DNA of 8,661 nucleotides from Actinomycetes bacterium. GTDB lineage: Bacteria; Actinomycetota; Acidimicrobiia; Acidimicrobiales; RAAP-2. The translations under genes were made by a program, and so were the position numbers. Position 1 is the first letter of the stretch. Each line of letters starts with the position of its first letter. Below, piece by piece: positions 1 through 6,063 of the stretch. The DNA lies in assembly GCA_025352305.1 (NCBI GenBank), contig JANXTQ010000265.1:1-8661 (forward strand), in the 5' to 3' direction. Under the pieces are notes generated by a model that was given only the letters and a program-made list of their open reading frames with translations, did not search any database and was not told the origin of the DNA.

Positions 1-110
1 GCGGCATTTTACACGGGCGCCTTCGCACCTCTTGAGTGTTTCGCAGAACAAAACGACCGTTCAGCGACGTAGATCCGTGCTCAATGAGTAGATTTTTACT
101 GACTCGCTAC

Positions 111-117
111 GAGGAGG
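111..117 (+). promoter_or_regulatory. Shine-Dalgarno site that sets the acs start
   Basis: GAGGAGG is a near-perfect anti-16S match. It lies 5 nt before a GTG at 123 and only 2 nt before a GTG at 120, so it favours 123. The longer open frame reaches back to GTG 36, with an ATG at 84, but neither has a comparable site. The residues encoded before 123 do not look like an Acs N-terminus. The 1-110 stretch upstream holds no gene I can support. A TAGATT at 89-94 could be a -10 element but has no convincing -35. Confidence 0.75.
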
Positions 118-122
118 CTGTG

Positions 123-2093
123 GTGGCCGAAGGCCAAATTGAAGCATTCTTAACTGAGGAGCGTTCCTTCGCCCCTCCCGCACACTTTGTTGCGCACGCC
201 AACGCGAAGCCGACCATTTATGACGAGGCAGACCGTGACCCCGTGGCGTGGTGGGGCGAACAAGCCCGTCGTTTGACTTGGGACGTTGAGCCCACCACTA
301 CTTTGGAGTGGACACGTCCGTACGCTCAGTGGTTCTCCGATGGACGCCTCAACGCCAGCGTGAACTGCGTGGATCGTCACGTTGCTGCCGGAAACGGCGA
401 ACGCGTGGCGTTTCACTGGGTGGGTGACCGCGAAGAGGATTACGTTGACGTCACGTACCGCGACCTGCTCGACAGAGTCTGTCGCGCCGCCAATGGGCTC
501 AGTTCGCTCGGAGTAAAAGCGGGCGATCGCGTAGCGATCTATATGCCGATGATCCCCGAGGCGATTGTTTCGATGTTGGCGTGTGCACGACTCGGTGCTA
601 TTCACTCGGTGATCTTCGGCGGCTTCGCCGCCGAAGCGTTGGTCGATCGAATACTGGACTCGGACTGTCGTTACGTGATTACCGCCGACGGCGGGTACCG
701 TCGCGGCGAAGCCAGCGCCCTCAAGGTAAATGTTGACGCCGCGATGCCTAAGTGCCCAGATGTCGCCGCGGTACTCGTCGTTAAACGAACGGGACAAGCT
801 GTTGAGTGGACGCCACATCGCGATCACTGGTGGCATGACGTCGTTGATTCCCAGAGCTCGGAGCACGTGGCGCAAAGTTTTGAAGCGGAACACCCGTTGT
901 ATTTGATGTACACGTCGGGAACAACGGCTCGGCCGAAGGGAATACTTCATACGACGGGTGGATACCTCACACAGGTCGCCACGACGCACTACTACGTGTT
1001 TGACGTAAAAGCTGAAACGGACGTCTGTTGGACCGCCGCCGATATTGGCTGGGTGACGGGCCACAGTTACATTGTTTATGGACCGTTGTGCAATGGCGTT
1101 ACCCAAGTTCTCTACGAAGGACTTCCCGACTCAGGCGGCAGAGACCGCTGGTGGCGCATTATTGAGAAGTACAAAGTTTCCATCTTGTACACCGCACCGA
1201 CCGCCATTCGAACGTTGATGAAGTGGGGCGATGAACTCACCCGCTTGCACGACATCACGTCGTTGAGACTTCTTGGCTCGGTGGGTGAACCCATCAATCC
1301 CGAAGCGTGGATGTGGTACCGCGAACACGTAGGTCAAAATCGCTGTCCGGTCGTCGACACGTGGTGGCAGACGGAAACGGGCGCGATCATGGTCACCCCG
1401 CTACCGGGCATCTCCGTAACCAAACCCGGAGCCGCCATGCGTGCTTTTCCGGGAATCACCGTTGACGTTGTCGACAACGATGGAGTCTCAGTCGGCAACG
1501 GCGAAGGGGGATACTTGACGCTGAGTGCTCCCTGGCCCGCGATGACGCGCGGAATCTGGGGTGACGCCGAACGATACGTCGACACGTACTGGTCGCGGTT
1601 TGACGGTTCGTATTTCGCGGGCGACGGAGCCAAGCGCGACGCCGACGGAGATCTGTGGCTGCTCGGACGTGTCGACGACGTGATGAATATCTCGGGACAC
1701 CGCCTCTCGACGACGGAAGTCGAACACGCCCTCGTGGGACACGAGGGCGTCGCGGAGGCCGCCGTCGTTGGGGCATCTGATGACACCACCGGACAGGCGA
1801 TTGTTGCTTTCGTGACGCTCAAATTTTCCGTCGCCGATAGCGGAGACGATCATCGATCGATTATTGAGGACCTGCGTAATCACGTGGCTCGTACCATCAG
1901 TCCGATCGCCAAGCCCCGCCAAATCATTATCACTCCCGATTTGCCGAAGACCCGCTCCGGAAAAATTATGCGACGACTGCTGCGTGACGTCGCCGAACAT
2001 CGAGCATTGGGCGACGTCACGACGCTGACGGACCCGGCGATTGTGGGAGTTATTGACTCGTTGATGAGCCAACACGCTTCAGACGACGAATGA
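123..2093 (+). CDS. acs: Acetyl-CoA synthetase (AMP-forming acetate--CoA ligase)
   Basis: Cytosolic enzyme that activates acetate with ATP to acetyl-AMP and then forms acetyl-CoA, feeding acetate into the TCA/glyoxylate cycles. From GTG 123 it is 656 residues, the usual Acs length. An N-terminal ACAS_N-type segment (about 32-87) precedes the AMP-binding domain. Visible motifs are the P-loop TSGTTARPKG (264-273), DIGWVTGHSYIVYGPL, SVGEPINPEAW, WWQTETG (414-420), RVDDVMNISGHR (about 516-527) and the C-terminal LPKTRSGKIMRR. The Lys of the last motif is residue 614, the catalytic lysine that is acetylated in studied Acs proteins. The bulky Trp at 414-415 favours acetate over longer acids; propionate remains possible. 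The P-loop has Ala where many relatives have Gly. The gene overlaps the next one by ATGA, and because that next gene is a GNAT, Lys acetylation of Acs is a natural question. Function is near certain; the start is likely. Confidence 0.96.
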   Translation: MAEGQIEAFLTEERSFAPPAHFVAHANAKPTIYDEADRDPVAWWGEQARRLTWDVEPTTTLEWTRPYAQWFSDGRLNASVNCVDRHVAAGNGERVAFHWVGDREEDYVDVTYRDLLDRVCRAANGLSSLGVKAGDRVAIYMPMIPEAIVSMLACARLGAIHSVIFGGFAAEALVDRILDSDCRYVITADGGYRRGEASALKVNVDAAMPKCPDVAAVLVVKRTGQAVEWTPHRDHWWHDVVDSQSSEHVAQSFEAEHPLYLMYTSGTTARPKGILHTTGGYLTQVATTHYYVFDVKAETDVCWTAADIGWVTGHSYIVYGPLCNGVTQVLYEGLPDSGGRDRWWRIIEKYKVSILYTAPTAIRTLMKWGDELTRLHDITSLRLLGSVGEPINPEAWMWYREHVGQNRCPVVDTWWQTETGAIMVTPLPGISVTKPGAAMRAFPGITVDVVDNDGVSVGNGEGGYLTLSAPWPAMTRGIWGDAERYVDTYWSRFDGSYFAGDGAKRDADGDLWLLGRVDDVMNISGHRLSTTEVEHALVGHEGVAEAAVVGASDDTTGQAIVAFVTLKFSVADSGDDHRSIIEDLRNHVARTISPIAKPRQIIITPDLPKTRSGKIMRRLLRDVAEHRALGDVTTLTDPAIVGVIDSLMSQHASDDE

Positions 2094-2548
2094 AACGACT
2101 CGCGGTGTGGCCCATTGCCGATCACGAGGTCGAGTCCGCCGTAAAACTAATAATCGACGGTTCACTTACCGAGAGCGTCGAAGACCTTACGAACCTCAAG
2201 CAGTACGCCGCCGCCATCGTCGAGACACGAAAGCGCGGAGGCGAAGTGTTCGTTGCCGACCTCGACGGTGAAGTAGTGGGAATCTGCCAAGTCATTGTTT
2301 TTCGACACCTCCAACATCGCGGTGACCGCTGCGCCGAAATTGAGAGTGTTCACGTTCGTAGCGATGTCAGATCTAAAGGAATCGGGGCCGCCCTGCTTCG
2401 AGCCAGCGAGAAATTTGCGATCGCTCAAGGTTGTTACCGCATCCAGCTCACGAGCAACAATCAACGCGTGGACGCACATCGCTTCTACGCCGCTAACGGA
2501 TATTCCCAGTCTCACCAAGGTTTCAAGAAGAGTCTGGTTACTGACTGA
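2090..2548 (+). CDS. GNAT-family N-acetyltransferase
   Basis: A 152-residue single-domain GNAT protein expected to move an acetyl group from acetyl-CoA to an amine; the substrate cannot be told from sequence. The acetyl-CoA-binding motif A is clear: beta-strand IESVHVRSDV followed by the pyrophosphate loop RSKGIGA (94-100) and its helix. The motif-B-like HRFYAANGY (130-138) is the common GNAT ending. The start ATG overlaps the acs stop (ATGA), with no strong Shine-Dalgarno site, so translation is probably coupled to acs. Location next to acs invites the idea of a protein acetyltransferase of the Pat/PatA type acting on Acs. However, there is no cyclic-nucleotide-binding or NDP-forming ligase domain, and similar stand-alone GNATs have many substrates. 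The last 11 nt overlap the end of the convergent carbonic anhydrase gene. Confidence 0.9.
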   Translation: MKRLAVWPIADHEVESAVKLIIDGSLTESVEDLTNLKQYAAAIVETRKRGGEVFVADLDGEVVGICQVIVFRHLQHRGDRCAEIESVHVRSDVRSKGIGAALLRASEKFAIAQGCYRIQLTSNNQRVDAHRFYAANGYSQSHQGFKKSLVTD

Positions 2549-3029
2549 CTTCGCGCAGCGAACCCTCATCGACATCGAAGACGAATCCACGGATTTCAAT
2601 CGGGCTGATGAACGGACTCGCTAGCAAAGTTGCAACGGTGGCCCTGACGTCGGCGTCCACGTCACGGTACGCGCCCAATCGAAACGAGGGCCGCATACCG
2701 AGCTCATTGTGCAACTCAGTGCTCAGCGTTTCCTCATCAAATGTTTCGAGCCCGCATCGAGTGTGATGAATAACCATGACGGTGTTGGTTCGCAGCAGTC
2801 GCTGGCTGAGTAGCAAGCTACGCACGACGTCGTCGGTCGCGATTCCGCCCGCATTGCGTATGAGGTGCGCCTCGCCGAGGTCCAGTCCGAGCGCCCCAAA
2901 GAGATCGAGACGCGAGTCCATACACGTCACGACGGCCAGTTGACGCGACGGCTCGGTGGCGAGAACACGGTGTCCGTGACGTGCCACGTAGGCGTCGTTA
3001 TTCTCGAGCAGTTCATCAATTACTTTCAC
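2538..3029 (-). CDS. Beta-class carbonic anhydrase (Rv1284-like)
   Basis: Zinc enzyme interconverting CO2 and bicarbonate in the cytosol, supplying bicarbonate to carboxylases and helping pH balance. The zinc site is visible: Cys36 with the Asp-Arg dyad in CMDSR (36-40), and His89 and Cys92 in HHTRCG (88-93). The stretch EAHLIRNAGG at 53-62 is typical of the family. At 163 residues it equals the length I recall for the short M. tuberculosis enzyme Rv1284, and the ending RGFVFDVDEGSLREV is like that group. The GTG start has no Shine-Dalgarno site but has TAGGCT 7 nt upstream, so the message may be leaderless. It is divergent from the AhpD-like gene and convergent with the GNAT gene. The short Rv1284-type enzymes can be of modest activity; activity here is inferred from the intact metal ligands. 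Confidence 0.95.
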   Translation of the reverse strand: MKVIDELLENNDAYVARHGHRVLATEPSRQLAVVTCMDSRLDLFGALGLDLGEAHLIRNAGGIATDDVVRSLLLSQRLLRTNTVMVIHHTRCGLETFDEETLSTELHNELGMRPSFRLGAYRDVDADVRATVATLLASPFISPIEIRGFVFDVDEGSLREVSQ

Positions 3030-3036
3030 GTCGGCG

Positions 3037-3042
3037 AGCCTA
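3037..3042 (-). promoter_or_regulatory. Candidate -10 element for a leaderless carbonic anhydrase transcript
   Basis: On the minus strand TAGGCT (TANNNT form) ends 7 nt before the GTG at 3029. This places the expected transcription start at or next to the start codon. No Shine-Dalgarno sequence lies between, which fits leaderless translation, common in actinobacteria. No convincing -35 was seen. Confidence 0.4.
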
Positions 3043-3055
3043 AAGGTCGCATGGG

Positions 3056-3073
3056 TACGATTCGTTCAGGAGG
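3056..3073 (+). promoter_or_regulatory. Candidate -10 and Shine-Dalgarno site for the AhpD-like gene
   Basis: TACGAT at 3056-3061 is a plausible -10 element. AGGAGG at 3068-3073 lies 5 nt before ATG 3079 and clearly fixes that start. If the -10 is real, transcription would begin at about the first base of AGGAGG, giving a leader of only about 11 nt. The ribosome site is firm; the -10 is tentative. Confidence 0.5.
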
Positions 3074-3078
3074 CAGCC

Positions 3079-3450
3079 ATGGATTCCGCTAAGGAAACTC
3101 AAGAGAAACTGCGCGGCCCGGCACGTGCGTTGCGCGACGAAATTCCAGACGTCTTTCGGGCGTACGGAGAACTATCGCGTGCGGCAATGGCCGACGGTGA
3201 GCTCAGCGATTTAACAAAGGAGTTCGCCGCTCTCGCCATAGCGATTGTGAAACAGTGCGATGGATGCATTGTCGCGCACGTTCGAAATCTCGTGCGTCTG
3301 GGCGCTACGAGACACCAAGTGGCCGAACTGTGCGGCGTTGCCATCATGATGGACGGCGGACCAGGAACCGTTTGGGGACCTCGTTCGTTGGCGGCTTACG
3401 ACGAACTCGTCGCGGAACGCTCGACTGACGGCTCGTCGCTAAACAAGTAG
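3079..3450 (+). CDS. Carboxymuconolactone decarboxylase / AhpD-like protein
   Basis: A 123-residue all-helical protein of the CMD/AhpD superfamily. The redox motif CxxCxxxH is intact (Cys60, Cys63, His67) after the conserved KEFAALAIAIVKQC helix, so a thiol-disulphide or peroxidatic role of the AhpD type is more likely than lactone decarboxylation. The C-terminal part LGATRHQVAELCGVAIMMDGGPGTVWGP also matches the small family members. Cys85 is an extra cysteine. No AhpC peroxiredoxin or protocatechuate-pathway gene lies nearby, so partner and substrate are unknown. It starts at ATG with a strong AGGAGG. The coding end overlaps the convergent YihY gene by 55 nt, so the tail after about residue 106 is under coding constraint from both strands. 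Confidence 0.88.
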   Translation: MDSAKETQEKLRGPARALRDEIPDVFRAYGELSRAAMADGELSDLTKEFAALAIAIVKQCDGCIVAHVRNLVRLGATRHQVAELCGVAIMMDGGPGTVWGPRSLAAYDELVAERSTDGSSLNK

Positions 3451-4310
3451 CGCGGCCACTGGTGATGAGCGAGAACCAGATTTAGCTCCGTGGAGTAAAG
3501 AAAAAGTTGAGCACCGAGGTTGATCCAAAAAATGAGACCAAGCACGACGGCGAAGAATCCATAAATCTGGCTCGCGTGATGAAACTGGTGCCCGAGTAGA
3601 TATCCGCTCAGAGCTTGCAAAATTGTCCAACCGACGGCTCCAAATATGGTGCCCGGTAACAACATTCGCAGTTTCGTGTCGTCCGGTGCGAGTAGCCACA
3701 GCACCAAGAGGTAACCCGCGAAGTTGGCAATTAGCGCCGCAAGCAAAATAACTATTCGCGGCAGCAGCCCCCCTCCGCCAAAGTACTGACGGCCGACGGT
3801 CGACATTGCCGCTGCGACCGAACTCAGCACGACAATAAATCCGAGAGCTCCCAGTAATTGGAATCCCTTAAACATTCGGGGCCAGAAACCCCGTGCCGCC
3901 TCGCGCGAAAGTCGCCACATTTGATGAGTCGCATTTTGTAGCGAGGAGGTCACGCCGAGCGAACCGTAGAGCAGGCCGAGTAACGACACAATGATGGCGA
4001 CGACGTTGGCTTTAGAGACCGCGTGAATGTTCTCTCGGAGATTGGTGCCAATAACTGGAAATTGGGCCAACGCCGAATTGACAATGGTGTTTTCTAGTTT
4101 CGAACCGTGCAGAAACAGTCCCGCGAGGGTGACGAGCAACAGCAACAAGGGAAACACGGAAAGGAAGCCGTAGAACGTCACCAAGGCGGAAAGCTGCCCA
4201 CCTCGATCCTCTCCGTAACGCTTGATGACCGCGAAGGACACCGCGGTGACACGTTGGCGACGCTGAAAGCGATCAAAGCCCCCCGTAATTCGACGCAGTA
4301 GATCGCCCAA
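3396..4310 (-). CDS. YihY/UPF0761 family inner-membrane protein
   Basis: Predicted polytopic membrane protein of the YihY (once called RNase BN) family, whose molecular role is unsettled; the old nuclease assignment is not supported for the family. From a TTG at 4310 it is 304 residues with six hydrophobic spans at about 41-67, 102-124, 149-170, 183-207, 217-239 and 248-272. A family-typical GEDRGGQLSALVTFYGF leads into span 1, and the last span ends in STELN with the conserved Glu. The open frame continues to 4439, but that part overlaps the P450 coding end and reads as basic, non-homologous sequence. I chose TTG 4310, just 4 nt past the P450 stop, because FDRFQRR soon after it looks like the family start. 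No Shine-Dalgarno site precedes it, so re-initiation after P450 translation is likely. The C-terminal 18 codons are read antisense to the AhpD-like gene. Confidence 0.88.
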   Translation of the reverse strand: MGDLLRRITGGFDRFQRRQRVTAVSFAVIKRYGEDRGGQLSALVTFYGFLSVFPLLLLLVTLAGLFLHGSKLENTIVNSALAQFPVIGTNLRENIHAVSKANVVAIIVSLLGLLYGSLGVTSSLQNATHQMWRLSREAARGFWPRMFKGFQLLGALGFIVVLSSVAAAMSTVGRQYFGGGGLLPRIVILLAALIANFAGYLLVLWLLAPDDTKLRMLLPGTIFGAVGWTILQALSGYLLGHQFHHASQIYGFFAVVLGLIFWINLGAQLFLYSTELNLVLAHHQWPRYLFSDEPSVERSATSSS

Positions 4311-4314
4311 GGAC

Positions 4315-5580
4315 TTAGAAGCTGTAGCTGAGACGCTTGATGCCGTTAACGAAATTGGATTCAAGTTGCGCCGGAGCGCCCGTCGCGTGAATGTTAGGAA
4401 AGCGATCGAGCAGTTGACGGAACATGACCGTGATCTCACGCCTTGCTAGGTGGGCCCCGAGACAAAAGTGCGGTCCCGGCGCACCGAAGCCGAAGTGGTC
4501 ATTGGGCGTTCGCGTTACGTCAAACGTGTACGGATTCTCAAATGCCTGTTCGTCACGGTTGGCCGAGTTGTAATAGAGCAAAATTTTGTCGCCGGCGGAC
4601 AACTGTGTGTCCGAGAGCACGTAGTCGGTGGCCAGGGTGCGGCGCATCCAAATAACGGGTGACGCCCAGCGAACAATCTCGTCGGTGGCCGTCTTGGCGT
4701 GCAATTCGTAGTTCGCCGTCAAGAGCGCCTTTTGATCCGGATGTTCGCTCAGTGCGTGCAGCCCGTGAGCAATCGCCGTTCGCGTCGTTTCATTGCCAGC
4801 CGTCACGAGCAAGACAAAGAACGAAGCCAACTCTTGCGCCGTGAGTTTTTCATCTTCAATTTCCGCGTTGACGAGTGCGCTGGTGATGTCGTCAATGGGA
4901 TTTTCCACTCGATATTTGCCGAGTTCTTCCATAATGGCCGTGAGTGTGCCGCCGGCTTCGAGGTAGGCCGTCATGAGATCACTGCCTTCGGGGATCACGT
5001 CGGGGTCACCGTTGGAGAGAATGATGTTGGAAGCGCGCAAGACGGTTGCGTACTCACTGGGTGGTACGCCCATCATGTCGCAGATGATCTGAAGTGGAAA
5101 GGGTGCTGCGATATCGGTGACAAAATCGCCGCTGCCCGACTCGCTCGCCCGATCAATTGTTTCTCGGGCGACGTTCTCAATGGAGTCTTCGACCGACTTG
5201 ACGTTGCGCGGATTAAACGCGTTCGACACAATTCGGCGAAGTCGGGCGTGCTTGGGATTGTCCGTCGAAATCATGCCGGAGAAATACTCAATCATTTCAG
5301 TGGGCATATCAATTATCGAGACCGCGCCAGGCCCCGAGGTGAATACCTCGGGATGCCTGCTCGCCGTTGACACGTCGCGATGCGTTGTAACGGCGTAGTA
5401 GCCCTTGCCTTGCAAGAACTCAAATGGTGTTCCCGCGAGTGACGGTTCCTCGTAAAAGGCGACCGGTCGCTCGAGGCGAAGTGTGCGAAACGCACTTTCA
5501 CGCTCGGCCCACGGCAGTCGCCAAAAGTCGGCGGACGACAGATCAATGTCGTCAAGAGGAATCGAGGGAGAAGGAATCAT
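4315..5580 (-). CDS. Cytochrome P450, CYP124/CYP125-like
   Basis: Soluble 421-residue haem monooxygenase; it needs electrons from a ferredoxin and reductase, neither of which is in the window. Landmarks: HARLRR in helix C (111-116), the oxygen-activation motif AGNETTR in helix I (261-267), EIVR of helix K (ExxR, Glu301 and Arg304), and the haem loop FGAPGPHFCLG with thiolate ligand Cys373. The loop is one residue longer between Phe and Cys than the usual FGxGxHxCLG. As I recall, CYP124 and CYP125 share that spacing, and the ending SNFVNGIKRLSYSF also resembles them. Those relatives hydroxylate terminal methyls of branched lipids and cholesterol side chains, so a similar substrate is a fair inference. 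ATG 5580 is chosen because it has TACGAT 7 nt upstream and gives a normal length. The frame stays open to 5841 opposite the NifU-type gene but is not P450-like there. Confidence 0.94.
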   Translation of the reverse strand: MIPSPSIPLDDIDLSSADFWRLPWAERESAFRTLRLERPVAFYEEPSLAGTPFEFLQGKGYYAVTTHRDVSTASRHPEVFTSGPGAVSIIDMPTEMIEYFSGMISTDNPKHARLRRIVSNAFNPRNVKSVEDSIENVARETIDRASESGSGDFVTDIAAPFPLQIICDMMGVPPSEYATVLRASNIILSNGDPDVIPEGSDLMTAYLEAGGTLTAIMEELGKYRVENPIDDITSALVNAEIEDEKLTAQELASFFVLLVTAGNETTRTAIAHGLHALSEHPDQKALLTANYELHAKTATDEIVRWASPVIWMRRTLATDYVLSDTQLSAGDKILLYYNSANRDEQAFENPYTFDVTRTPNDHFGFGAPGPHFCLGAHLARREITVMFRQLLDRFPNIHATGAPAQLESNFVNGIKRLSYSF

Positions 5581-5587
5581 GCACAGA

Positions 5588-5593
5588 ATCGTA
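5588..5593 (-). promoter_or_regulatory. Candidate -10 element for a leaderless P450 transcript
   Basis: On the minus strand TACGAT ends exactly 7 nt before ATG 5580, putting the predicted transcription start at the start codon. A GTGACC at 5610-5615 (minus strand) could be a weak -35 with 16-nt spacing, matching TTGACA at 4 of 6. No Shine-Dalgarno site precedes the ATG. It lies in the 66-bp divergent gap shared with the NifU-type gene. Confidence 0.45.
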
Positions 5594-5646
5594 CCGATCT
5601 TGGGCCCGAGGTCACGAGAGGGCCTCCGGCACGGCAGACTGGTGCG

Positions 5647-5982
5647 GTGGCGAGCATTGATGACACCGAACGAGCAAGCCGGCTTAGTGCGCTCATGGCG
5701 CTGCTGGAACTGATGCGACCATCCGTTCAAGCTGACGGGGGAGACCTCGTCCTTATTAGGGCCGACGTCGAAACCGGAATTGTGGAAGTTCAGTTGCAGG
5801 GCGCTTGTTCCAGCTGCGCAATATCCGCTTCCACGTTGCAAGGTGGGGTAACTCGAATTCTCACTGATCGACTGCCGTGGATTACCGAAGTCATCGGTGG
5901 CGTTGATGACTCAATGGATCTGGACGAATCGGTCTCGCTGGGAACGGGCGGCTACGTGCCGCGTTACCGCGCTCTGTCGTAA
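5647..5982 (+). CDS. NifU C-terminal-domain (Nfu-type) Fe-S cluster protein
   Basis: A 111-residue protein made almost wholly of the Nfu domain, which binds a cluster between two subunits and hands it to apo-proteins. Evidence is the family pattern ELMRPSVQADGGDLVLI (21-37) followed by VEVQLQGACSSCAIS with the cluster-binding CxxC (Cys54, Cys57) and the LQGGVTRILTDRLP helix. There is no N-terminal A-type or IscU-like domain, so it is the stand-alone form. The last about 25 residues (MDLDESVSLGTGGYVPRYRALS) are not part of the domain. GTG 5647 lacks a Shine-Dalgarno site; an internal ATG at 5695 is an alternative that would remove 16 residues but leave the domain intact. It is divergent from the P450; a link to maturation of the P450's ferredoxin is possible but unproven. 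Confidence 0.9.
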   Translation: MASIDDTERASRLSALMALLELMRPSVQADGGDLVLIRADVETGIVEVQLQGACSSCAISASTLQGGVTRILTDRLPWITEVIGGVDDSMDLDESVSLGTGGYVPRYRALS

Positions 5983-6039
5983 ATCGCAATCCCAAATAGT
6001 GCTGCTCTGCGTGGCGGTGCAGTCGATGTTGATTGCTGC

Positions 6040-6045
6040 TATTAT
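6040..6045 (+). promoter_or_regulatory. Candidate -10 element of the marR-MFS operon
   Basis: TATTAT matches the -10 consensus at 5 of 6 positions and lies 16 nt before ATG 6062. The stretch around it is strikingly AT-rich compared with its surroundings. AGGG at 6052-6055 could serve as a modest ribosome site. No clear -35 was found at 16-18 nt spacing. Confidence 0.45.
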
Positions 6046-6063
6046 TTAGTTAGGGTAAATAAT
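6041..6063. promoter_or_regulatory. Perfect palindrome, probable MarR operator
   Basis: ATTATTTA (6041-6048) and TAAATAAT (6056-6063) are exact reverse complements around a 7-nt spacer GTTAGGG. Arm centres are 15 nt apart, within the range for a winged-helix dimer. The site covers the candidate -10 and the first two bases of the marR start codon, so a bound protein would block both polymerase and ribosome. Autorepression is the usual MarR arrangement; binding itself is inferred. Confidence 0.6.

Noticed and set aside
36..122. Longer acs start at GTG 36 or ATG 84
   Set aside because: No ribosome site there, and the encoded residues are not Acs-like; GAGGAGG points to GTG 123.
150..1106. 318-codon open frame on the minus strand inside acs
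   Set aside because: It is fully antisense to a strongly conserved gene, its translation resembles no family I know, and open antisense frames are common at this base composition.
4699..5370. 223-codon plus-strand open frame inside the P450 gene
   Set aside because: Antisense shadow of P450 coding sequence; no ribosome site and no recognisable domain.
5603..5624. GGCCC-N12-GGGCC inverted repeat in the P450/NifU-type gap
   Set aside because: Arms of only 5 GC-rich bases are expected by chance here; not supportable as an operator.
5581..5841. N-terminal extension of the P450 frame
   Set aside because: The added 87 residues lie opposite the NifU-type gene and do not look like P450 sequence. 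ATG 5580 gives the normal length and has a well-placed -10.
5948..5962. GCGGC-TACGT-GCCGC hairpin near the end of the NifU-type gene
   Set aside because: It lies within coding sequence, has a short stem and is not followed by a T-run, so it is not a terminator.
6017..6049. 10-codon open frame (GTG to TAG) just before marR as a possible leader peptide
   Set aside because: It lies mostly upstream of the likely -10 and has no ribosome site, so it would not be transcribed from that promoter.
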